This document shows positions 1-5,179 of a stretch of DNA of 5,841 bases, piece by piece. This DNA is from Neisseriales bacterium (GTDB lineage: Bacteria > Pseudomonadota > Gammaproteobacteria > Burkholderiales > UBA11063): NCBI GenBank assembly GCA_003538525.1, contig DPRZ01000179.1:1-5841 (forward strand), read 5' to 3'. How positions within the stretch are numbered: the stretch's first letter is position 1; each line of letters opens with the position of its first letter. Made by a program: the position numbers and the translations under genes. The notes under the pieces are model-generated. The model was given only the letters and a program-made list of their open reading frames with translations, did no database searches and was not told the DNA's origin.

Positions 1-1995
1 TTTATTAATCAAGGCTTTTAATAGCGAAAACTTGTTTAATAATTCACCTTTATCGGTGATTTTTTCAAACCTCCGCGCGGCTTCATCAAGCACATTATGC
101 GTGCCTAATTCAGCCAAAAAGCGGGAACGCTCACGTGTTTCCAAACTACCAGCTTTACGCCGTTGTTCGCAATAACTGATGGTTAATTCGTATTGCGCAC
201 GAGTAATACCAACATACATTAGCCGCCGTTCTTCCTCAATCGTGCCTTGTGCCACTGATTCTTGATGCGGCAAAATTCCTTCTTCACAACTAATCATAAA
301 CACATAGGGATATTCCAAACCTTTGGCGGCATGTAAGGTGCTTAATTTAACCGAATCAATTTCTTCTTCGCTTTGACCTTCGAGTAAGGTAATTAGCGCA
401 ACCGTCTGGGTTAGTTCGGGCAAGGTTTTATTATCGTTTTCGCCTTTTTTGGACATCCATTCAATAAAATTCAACACATTGCCATAGCGTTTTTCGGCGG
501 CTTTAAGTTCTTCACTATCATACAAATACTCTTCATATTTAATTGCACTCAATATTTCAGTTAGTAATTCGCCAGCAGGCTCGTATTTTTGCCGTGCTTG
601 AATATCGTTAATAAAGCGTCCAAAATCTAACACATTCTCAAGCTGCACAGGATTACATACCGCCGCAAAGCCCTCTTCAAATAAGGCTTCAAATAAGGAT
701 ATTTCACGCCGTGCGGCATAGGTGGATAATTTATCTAGGGTTGTTTCACCAATTCCACGTTTCGGTGTAGTAATTGCACGAATAAAGGCACTATCATCAT
801 CTTCATTAATGGTTAGGCGCAAATACGCCATGATATCTTTAATTTCGGCTTTATCAAAAAAAGATTTACCCCCCGAAATGGTATAAGGAATTTTATAATT
901 GCGAAAAGCCTGCTCTAGCACCCGCGATTGAAAATTACTCCGATACAACACGGCATAATCGGAAAATTTAGTACTGGAATTTAGTTGATGAAGCATAATT
1001 TTACGCACCACCATATCCGCCTCGGCCTCATCATTTGGACAACTAATTAGCCGAATTGGTTCACCGCTGCCAAAATCACTCCAGAGTTTTTTCTCAAATA
1101 ATTTGGGATTGTTTTGAATAACCTGATTCGCCGCCCCCAAAATAGTCGTAGTTGAGCGATAATTTTGCTCAAGTTTGATAATATTTAAATTAGTGTAATC
1201 TTGATTTAGCAGGCGTAAATTTTCACTATCCGCCCCACGCCACGCATAAATTGATTGATCATCATCACCAACGGCGGTAAATTGTCCTTGACTGCCCGCC
1301 AATAATTTAATTAACTGATATTGACAGACATTGGTGTCTTGATATTCATCGACTAGCAAATAACGAATTTTTAACTGCCACTTATGTAGCACCGCCAAAT
1401 CAGTTTTAAATAACTCCACGGGTAATTTAATTAAATCATCAAAATCAATCGCTTGATAAGTTTTCAGCGTATCTTGATACTGCAGATAAACCCGTGCCGC
1501 AAAATGATCAAATTCTTCTTTGGCTTGGGATTGGACTAATTCGGGACTGGTAAAACTATTTTTCCACAGCGAAATTTGGCTTTGCATGCTGCGAATCAAA
1601 GCTTTATCGGTAGTTTGCATGATATCGGAAATAATTTTGCCGCTATCGTAGCTATCAAGCACCGAGAAAGTTGGCTTGTAACCGAGGTTTTTGGCCTCTT
1701 CACGCATGATTTTTAAACCCAAAGCATGAAAAGTGCAAATGGTTAATCCGCGGGTATTTAGTCCGCTGACCAATTTACTCGCGCGTTCTTGCATTTCCTT
1801 GGCGGCTTTATTGGTAAAGGTAATCGCGGTGATATGTTTGGCTTGAATACCTAATGATTTGATTAAATAGGCAATCTTATGCGTAATCACCCGCGTTTTG
1901 CCACTACCAGCGCCAGCTAGCACCAACAGTGGACCTTGATTATATTTAACCGCATCGCGTTGAGGGGTGTTTAATTTATTAAGTAATTCTTGCAT
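1..1995 (-). CDS. rep: ATP-dependent DNA helicase Rep (3' end cut by window edge)
   Basis: Superfamily 1A 3'-5' DNA helicase that helps replication forks pass protein roadblocks and restart. Reading from the ATG at 1995 gives 665 uninterrupted codons to base 1 with no stop, so the protein is missing only a short C-terminal tail if it matches the usual Rep length of about 670 residues. The full set of SF1 motifs is visible: Walker A AGAGSGKT (27-34), motif Ia TFTNKAA (59-65), Walker B LLVDEYQDT (213-221), motif III GDDDQSIYAWRG (243-254), motif IV QNYRS (277-281), motif V TLHAAKGLE (553-561) and motif VI with EERRLMYVGITRA (588-600). The pattern GDDDQSIY and segments such as IRYLLVDEYQDTN and SGGKSFFDKAEIKD resemble Rep rather than UvrD/PcrA, from recalled family sequences. 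All catalytic motifs are intact. It is transcribed away from apaH. The start has only a weak ribosome site, but no other in-frame start precedes the conserved N-terminal Q-motif (TPQRDAV). Confidence 0.95.
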   Translation of the reverse strand, partial: MQELLNKLNTPQRDAVKYNQGPLLVLAGAGSGKTRVITHKIAYLIKSLGIQAKHITAITFTNKAAKEMQERASKLVSGLNTRGLTICTFHALGLKIMREEAKNLGYKPTFSVLDSYDSGKIISDIMQTTDKALIRSMQSQISLWKNSFTSPELVQSQAKEEFDHFAARVYLQYQDTLKTYQAIDFDDLIKLPVELFKTDLAVLHKWQLKIRYLLVDEYQDTNVCQYQLIKLLAGSQGQFTAVGDDDQSIYAWRGADSENLRLLNQDYTNLNIIKLEQNYRSTTTILGAANQVIQNNPKLFEKKLWSDFGSGEPIRLISCPNDEAEADMVVRKIMLHQLNSSTKFSDYAVLYRSNFQSRVLEQAFRNYKIPYTISGGKSFFDKAEIKDIMAYLRLTINEDDDSAFIRAITTPKRGIGETTLDKLSTYAARREISLFEALFEEGFAAVCNPVQLENVLDFGRFINDIQARQKYEPAGELLTEILSAIKYEEYLYDSEELKAAEKRYGNVLNFIEWMSKKGENDNKTLPELTQTVALITLLEGQSEEEIDSVKLSTLHAAKGLEYPYVFMISCEEGILPHQESVAQGTIEEERRLMYVGITRAQYELTISYCEQRRKAGSLETRERSRFLAELGTHNVLDEAARRFEKITDKGELLNKFSLLKALINK

Positions 1996-2027
1996 CTGTG
2001 TTAAAATTTTGCCTTATTTAAAACAGT

Positions 2028-2055
2028 ATTGTAACTGATTTACCCCCTCCTCTAA
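2028..2055 (-). promoter_or_regulatory. Candidate sigma-70 promoter for rep
   Basis: On the minus strand, TTAGAG (2055-2050, -35, 3 of 6 consensus bases) is followed after 16 bases by TACAAT (2033-2028, -10, 5 of 6). Transcription would begin near 2021, giving a leader of roughly 25 bases before the rep ATG. The -35 is weak. Both boxes overlap those of the opposing apaH promoter candidate. Judged by eye against consensus only. Confidence 0.35.
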
Positions 2056-2056
2056 T
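2029..2056 (+). promoter_or_regulatory. Candidate sigma-70 promoter for apaH-ubiC
   Basis: TTGTAA (2029-2034, 4 of 6 consensus) and TCTAAT (2051-2056, 5 of 6) are separated by 16 bases. Transcription would start near 2063, leaving a leader of about 22 bases that contains the AAGAG ribosome site (2074-2078) six bases before the apaH ATG. It lies in the only non-coding stretch upstream of the pair, so a promoter is expected here; the exact boxes are a by-eye inference. Confidence 0.42.
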
Positions 2057-2084
2057 CGTTAGTTTCACAGAACAAGAGTTATCT

Positions 2085-2894
2085 ATGGCACGCTACGCAA
2101 TTGGTGATATTCAAGGTTGCTATAAACAATTTATGCAGCTGCTTAAAGTAATTGATTTTAATCCCAGTAAAGATGTTTTATACCTCGTTGGGGATTTAGT
2201 CAATCGTGGTCCGCAATCGTTAGAGGTTTTAAAATGGGTTTACAAAAACCAAGATAGCGTGATTAATGTCTTAGGCAATCATGACATTTATTTACTCGCA
2301 CGCTTCAACCATTTGGTTAAAGTCAATAGCGATGACACGCTTGATGCGGTTATGCGCGATAAAAACATCTCGCAATATATTGATTGGTTACGCTCATGCC
2401 CATTAATTTTTCACGATAACCAATATATTTTAGTTCACGCTGGAATTTACCCACAAATGAACTTTAATGAATTACTCCAAATTAATCATTCGGTTAGCAA
2501 TCATTTGATGTCCAAAGATTACCCACAATTCATTGAAAACATCTTTGGCAATAAACCCAATTACTGGTCACAAGAACACGATAGCTTAAAAAAAATGAAA
2601 TTTGTGGTGAATGCCAGTACACGGATGCGCTTTATTGATCGAGTCGATTATAGTTTAGATTTTAAATATAAAGGCGAATTAGATAATATTCCAGAAAAAT
2701 TGATGCCGTGGTTTCACGCTACCTTTGACCCGAGCATTAATAAAAAAATTGTCTTTGGCCACTGGGCCGCCTTGGGCTTTTTTCATGACCAACGCTATAT
2801 TGCCCTCGATACGGGTTGCGTGTGGGGCCGCAAGTTAACCGCAATTAATCTCGAAAATGATGATATTTTTCAGGTGGCGTATAGTGCTGATTAA
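2085..2894 (+). CDS. apaH: Bis(5'-nucleosyl)-tetraphosphatase, symmetrical (ApaH)
   Basis: Cytoplasmic metallophosphatase that splits Ap4A symmetrically into two ADP and also acts on related dinucleotide polyphosphates, including Np4-type RNA caps in enteric bacteria (family knowledge). The 269-residue length is close to the family norm of about 270-280. PPP-family metal motifs appear in order: GDIQGCY (7-13), GDLVNRGP (36-43), GNHD (64-67) and HAG (118-120), with ApaH-typical C-terminal blocks NASTRMRF (176-183), PWF (208-210), FGHWA (224-228) and LDTGCVWG (241-248). The glutamine in GDxQG is a known ApaH variant, not a lesion. The ATG has an AAGAG ribosome site six bases upstream. The last 11 bases overlap the preferred GTG start of ubiC, so the two are probably co-transcribed and translationally coupled. 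The rsmA and apaG genes that accompany apaH in enterics are not present here. Confidence 0.96.
   Translation: MARYAIGDIQGCYKQFMQLLKVIDFNPSKDVLYLVGDLVNRGPQSLEVLKWVYKNQDSVINVLGNHDIYLLARFNHLVKVNSDDTLDAVMRDKNISQYIDWLRSCPLIFHDNQYILVHAGIYPQMNFNELLQINHSVSNHLMSKDYPQFIENIFGNKPNYWSQEHDSLKKMKFVVNASTRMRFIDRVDYSLDFKYKGELDNIPEKLMPWFHATFDPSINKKIVFGHWAALGFFHDQRYIALDTGCVWGRKLTAINLENDDIFQVAYSAD
2872..2877 (+). promoter_or_regulatory. Ribosome binding site inside apaH that sets the ubiC start
   Basis: AGGTGG lies six bases before the GTG at 2884 and is the only good Shine-Dalgarno match near the start of ubiC. It sits within the apaH coding sequence. The earlier in-frame ATGs at 2857 and 2860 have only A-rich or T-rich sequence upstream and no comparable site. 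This favours the GTG start and a 163-residue protein. Confidence 0.65.
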
Positions 2895-3375
2895 ACCACT
2901 CTTAACTTACCCTAAGCAAGCAGAATTTGAAGAACTACTCAATTCTTGTGGCTCAATGACTAAACAATTGGAAGATTTGGGGCAGAAACTGAGTGTTGAA
3001 TTGCTCCATGAAGGCATTGAAGATAACCATTTTCGCCGCTATAGTCTGCTACACCTCAATCAACGTGCGGTAGTAATTGCCTGTAGTAGTGCAGATGTCA
3101 ACGCAGAATTTTTCTCGACCCTACTCAAAAATGCCAACACCACGCCGATTGGCAAATTTCTCTTTGCACCACACTCACTCGTGCAACGCAAGCCTGAGAT
3201 GCAAATCGAATTAGTCACAATCAAGCAGATTCATGAACCACACCTGCAAGATTATCTCCGCCAACACTATCAAACTGACCAAGAGTTTTGGCTACGTAAA
3301 TCAGAATTTAACTACCGCGAGCAACGTTTAAATTTAATTGAGATTCTCTTACCAGAATTTACAGATTTTTTCTAA
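2884..3375 (+). CDS. ubiC: Chorismate--pyruvate lyase (UbiC), GTG start
   Basis: Removes pyruvate from chorismate to give 4-hydroxybenzoate, the entry step of ubiquinone synthesis; soluble. Counted from the GTG it has 163 residues, near the E. coli length of 165. Family blocks are GSMTKQLEDLGQKLSVELLHEG-like sequence (23-44), a short segment ending FRRYSLL (50-56) that probably carries the active-site arginine, TPIGKFLF (87-94), and FWLRKSEF (135-142) leading to LIEILLPEF (151-159), where E153 matches the catalytic glutamate of E. coli UbiC. A longer reading from the ATG at 2857 adds MMIFFRWRI, which looks unlike a UbiC N-terminus and lacks a ribosome site. Compared with recalled E. coli UbiC, the loop before the arginine is much shorter and the stretch between TPIGKFLF and FWLRKS longer. 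It overlaps apaH by 11 bases. ubiA, a frequent neighbour, is absent downstream. The identification rests on motif similarity; the family is divergent. Confidence 0.85.
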   Translation: MLIKPLLTYPKQAEFEELLNSCGSMTKQLEDLGQKLSVELLHEGIEDNHFRRYSLLHLNQRAVVIACSSADVNAEFFSTLLKNANTTPIGKFLFAPHSLVQRKPEMQIELVTIKQIHEPHLQDYLRQHYQTDQEFWLRKSEFNYREQRLNLIEILLPEFTDFF

Positions 3376-3416
3376 TGCCTACCTTAACATAAAAGTTAAC
3401 ATATTTAAAATCCGCT

Positions 3417-3450
3417 AAAAAATGGCTGCAATTAATTAACATTGCAGCCA
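3417..3450 (-). terminator. Intrinsic terminator of the NIF3-family gene
   Basis: A perfect 10-bp inverted repeat, TGGCTGCAAT (3423-3432) with ATTGCAGCCA (3441-3450), encloses an 8-base loop. On the minus strand it is followed directly by six T (complement of AAAAAA at 3417-3422), a classic Rho-independent terminator 36 bases past the NIF3 stop. Read on the plus strand there is no T-run after the stem, so it would stop ubiC transcripts less efficiently, though it could still cap their 3' end. Confidence 0.85.
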
Positions 3451-3485
3451 GCATAACTTGATCAGCTATCTACGTCTAACACCAA

Positions 3486-4229
3486 TTAAATTGGATTATA
3501 CAGTTCTAAAAACTCGGCATCAAAGCCTTGTTCATTCAAATATTCGGTTAACGCAATAATTCCATAACGCTCAGTCACATAATGCCCACCAGCGACATAG
3601 GCAACGCCACTTTCATCCGAAACCGACATAGTATATTCACTCACTTCACCACTAATATAGCAATCCACACCCAATTTAATTGCATCATGCAGCATGCCCT
3701 GCGCACCACCAGTACACCAAGCGATTGTCGTAATCAGTTTTTCTTTATCACCAAAAAACACTGGTTTATGTCCAGTACATTCTTGATAGTGCTCAATAAA
3801 TTCACTTAAAACCATTGGTGTAACTAATTTGCCATACCATAAAAACTCTTGCTCGTCACTTTGTCCCTCGACTTCAATTTGCAGCACTTCGGCTAATTGG
3901 CGATTATTTCCCAAACGCGGATGATTATCTAGTGGCAAATGATAACCAAAATAATTAATATCATGTTTAATCACGCTCGCAATACGCTTGTAATTAAAAC
4001 CAGTTAGCACATTACTGCTATCATTCCAGATAATTCCATGATGCGTAATAATTGCATCGGCATCAATTTCAACGGCGTAATCAATCAGTGCTTGACACGC
4101 TGAAACGCTAGTCACAATTTTAGAAATTTCTGGACGACCTTCAATCTGCAAACCATTATGACAATGATCTTTGAACCCTTTAGGCTGTAACAACTCATCC
4201 ATGAGTTGAATAAATTTTTCGCGTTGCAT
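3486..4229 (-). CDS. ybgI: NIF3/YbgI-family dinuclear metal-binding protein
   Basis: Member of the widespread NIF3/DUF34 family, often labelled GTP cyclohydrolase 1 type 2-like; the true reaction is not settled. Family members form toroidal hexamers with two metals per subunit. The 247 residues match the short bacterial form (no inserted PII-like domain). Likely metal ligands are visible: H63 and H64 in THHG, H97 and D101 in YHLPLDNHP, and H216 and E220 in GGHYVTERYG. Other family marks are NGLQIEG (25-31), the TGGAQ segment (173-177), YISGE (191-195) and the C-terminal NPI. The start ATG at 4229 has a weak GGA ribosome site about eight bases upstream and agrees with the usual N-terminus. It lies 80 bases after the peroxiredoxin on the same strand, but a terminator sits between them, so it may rely on readthrough or a weak promoter of its own. 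The family identification is firm; function is unknown. Confidence 0.93.
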   Translation of the reverse strand: MQREKFIQLMDELLQPKGFKDHCHNGLQIEGRPEISKIVTSVSACQALIDYAVEIDADAIITHHGIIWNDSSNVLTGFNYKRIASVIKHDINYFGYHLPLDNHPRLGNNRQLAEVLQIEVEGQSDEQEFLWYGKLVTPMVLSEFIEHYQECTGHKPVFFGDKEKLITTIAWCTGGAQGMLHDAIKLGVDCYISGEVSEYTMSVSDESGVAYVAGGHYVTERYGIIALTEYLNEQGFDAEFLELYNPI

Positions 4230-4270
4230 AAGCTAATTCCATTTAAAAATTAATTGTGGTATTCTAATAG

Positions 4271-4297
4271 AAAAAGCCCACCGAAGTGGGACTTTTT
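4271..4297 (-). terminator. Intrinsic terminator of the peroxiredoxin gene (UUCG loop)
   Basis: On the minus strand the transcript reads AAAAAG, a bulged U, CCCAC, a UUCG loop, GTGGG, then CTTTTT. The CCCAC/GTGGG stem is closed by a C-G pair around UUCG, the very stable tetraloop, and the A-run pairs with the T-run below. It begins 12 bases after the peroxiredoxin stop. Because A and T runs flank both sides it could also work on the plus strand, but no plus-strand gene reads into it from nearby. Confidence 0.88.
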
Positions 4298-4309
4298 GAA
4301 AACTAAAAT

Positions 4310-4942
4310 TTATAGTTGTTCGGCGTGATTAGCTAAGTAATCAGCAACTCCAGCTGTTGAGGCTTTCATGCCTTCTTTGCCTTTGCTCCAGTTAGCTGGA
4401 CACACATCACCATGTTCTTCATGGAATTGCAACGCATCAACCATACGTAACATTTCATCAATATTACGACCTAATGGTAAATCATTTACCACCATATGAC
4501 GCACAACACCGTTTTGATCAATTAAGAATGAACCACGGTAAGCCACACCAGCAGCAGCTTCAACACCAAAACTTTGGCAAATTTCGTGTTTCACATCGGC
4601 AACTAAAGTATAAGCAACTTGACCAATACCACCTTTATTAACTGGGGTATTTTTCCACGCAAAATGCGAGAATTGAGAATCAATTGACACACCAATCACT
4701 TCAACATTTTTAGCTTTAAAATCAGCCAAACGATGATCAAAGGCAATTAATTCAGATGGGCATACAAAAGTAAAATCTAATGGATAGAAGAAAACAACCG
4801 CATATTTGCCTTTGGTAGCTTCTTTGAAATTGAAATTATCAACAATTTCACCAGTTCCCAAAACTGCCGCAGCAGTAAAATCAGGCGCTTCTTGACCAAC
4901 TAAAACTTGAGGGTAAAAATAATTTGTATCACAACAGCTCAT
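4310..4942 (-). CDS. Typical 2-Cys peroxiredoxin (AhpC/Prx1 subfamily)
   Basis: Thiol peroxidase that reduces H2O2, organic peroxides and possibly peroxynitrite, recycled by thioredoxin or an AhpF-type reductase; cytoplasmic. The 210 residues carry the active-site pattern PLDFTFVCP with P54, T58 and the peroxidatic C61, R136 in YRGSFLID, and the resolving C181 in DVCPANW. The presence of both cysteines and the C-terminal arm marks the typical 2-Cys class. Two further cysteines stand at positions 3-4, and C122 is also extra. GGIG (104-107) and YL (202-203) match the GG(L/V/I)G plus Y(F/L) signature linked to sensitivity to overoxidation. The start is supported by TAGGAGT six bases upstream. 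A good promoter and terminator flank it, so it is probably monocistronic. No ahpF lies nearby, which leaves its reductant unknown; ahpC, tsaA or prx would all be used as symbols for such proteins. Confidence 0.95.
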   Translation of the reverse strand: MSCCDTNYFYPQVLVGQEAPDFTAAAVLGTGEIVDNFNFKEATKGKYAVVFFYPLDFTFVCPSELIAFDHRLADFKAKNVEVIGVSIDSQFSHFAWKNTPVNKGGIGQVAYTLVADVKHEICQSFGVEAAAGVAYRGSFLIDQNGVVRHMVVNDLPLGRNIDEMLRMVDALQFHEEHGDVCPANWSKGKEGMKASTAGVADYLANHAEQL

Positions 4943-4948
4943 ATTAGG

Positions 4949-4955
4949 ACTCCTA
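4949..4955 (-). promoter_or_regulatory. Strong ribosome binding site of the peroxiredoxin gene
   Basis: On the minus strand TAGGAGT stands six bases before the ATG at 4942. It is the closest match to the anti-Shine-Dalgarno sequence in the window and is consistent with high expression, as is usual for peroxiredoxins. Confidence 0.75.
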
Positions 4956-4983
4956 AAATAATATACTAAATAACTCTGACATT

Positions 4984-5013
4984 ATTTTATCATTAACTCA
5001 TGCTAGATTACAA
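4984..5013 (-). promoter_or_regulatory. Candidate sigma-70 promoter of the peroxiredoxin gene
   Basis: On the minus strand TTGTAA (5013-5008, 4 of 6) and TAAAAT (4989-4984, 5 of 6) are 18 bases apart. Transcription would start near 4977, giving a leader of about 35 bases that ends in the TAGGAGT ribosome site. I could not recognise a convincing OxyR or PerR/Fur operator around it. Confidence 0.5.
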
Positions 5014-5045
5014 TAGAATTGAAAAATTAAACTCACAAAACCACA

Positions 5046-5059
5046 ACTCTAAACTCTAA
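5046..5059 (+). repeat. Two tandem copies of ACTCTAA
   Basis: ACTCTAA occurs twice head to tail (5046-5052 and 5053-5059) in the middle of the AT-rich divergent spacer, upstream of both flanking promoters. It could be a regulator site or chance in low-complexity sequence; nothing in it identifies a known binding protein. Confidence 0.3.
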
Positions 5060-5086
5060 AATTCACAAATAGCCACATTTATTTTA

Positions 5087-5095
5087 TGGTATAAT
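5087..5095 (+). promoter_or_regulatory. Extended -10 promoter of the phosphoketolase gene
   Basis: TGGTATAAT is a perfect TATAAT (5090-5095) preceded by the TGn extension. No good -35 lies at 16-18 bases; TTCACA at 5062-5067 is 22 bases away and too distant. Extended -10 promoters work without a strong -35. Transcription would start near 5102, leaving a leader of about 78 bases before the ATG. Confidence 0.6.
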
Positions 5096-5111
5096 AACCT
5101 CTGTTTTTTAG

Positions 5112-5135
5112 GGTTGCATGCAAGCGTATGCGACT
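5112..5135 (+). other. Hairpin in the phosphoketolase leader
   Basis: The arms GGTTGCATGC (5112-5121) and GTATGCGACT (5126-5135) can form ten pairs, three of them G-U, around the loop AAGC. It begins about ten bases after the expected transcription start and ends 35 bases before the AAGGTGA ribosome site. There is no T-run after it, so it is not an intrinsic terminator. It may stabilise the 5' end of the transcript or be a protein or small-RNA target; function is unknown. Confidence 0.5.
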
Positions 5136-5169
5136 AAACTACAATGAGATTAACTATTCTACTATTTTA

Positions 5170-5176
5170 AAGGTGA
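5170..5176 (+). promoter_or_regulatory. Ribosome binding site of the phosphoketolase gene
   Basis: AAGGTGA ends three bases before the ATG at 5180. It is a clear Shine-Dalgarno match with slightly short spacing and supports that ATG as the start. The next in-frame ATG is at codon 28, inside the conserved region. Confidence 0.7.
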
Positions 5177-5179
5177 CTT

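Noticed and set aside
1..1995. Possibility that the helicase is UvrD or PcrA
   Set aside because: The sequence around motifs III, IV and the 2B region resembles Rep more closely, and the protein ends near residue 670 rather than about 720 or more with a UvrD-type tail.
2103..2117. Gln in place of the metal-binding His in the first ApaH motif (GDIQGC)
   Set aside because: GDxQGC is common in ApaH proteins from several proteobacteria as I recall them, so it is a normal variant and not evidence for loss of activity.
3385..3405. Short inverted repeat TTAAC...GTTAA just after ubiC as a possible ubiC terminator
   Set aside because: Only five A/T-rich pairs and no T-run, too weak to call a terminator.
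3482..3494. Perfect inverted repeat CCAATT-A-AATTGG at the end of the NIF3-family gene
   Set aside because: It encodes the conserved C-terminal NPI and stop region and is short and AT-rich; the real terminator is the longer stem at 3417-3450.
3582..3809. Plus-strand open frame of 75 codons
   Set aside because: It is antisense to the conserved centre of the NIF3-family gene, has no recognisable domain and no ribosome site, and is explained as a shadow of that gene.
5114..5123. Palindrome TTGCATGCAA as a possible operator
   Set aside because: It is contained in the larger leader hairpin and lies downstream of the expected transcription start; no regulator with this site could be identified, so it is not listed separately.
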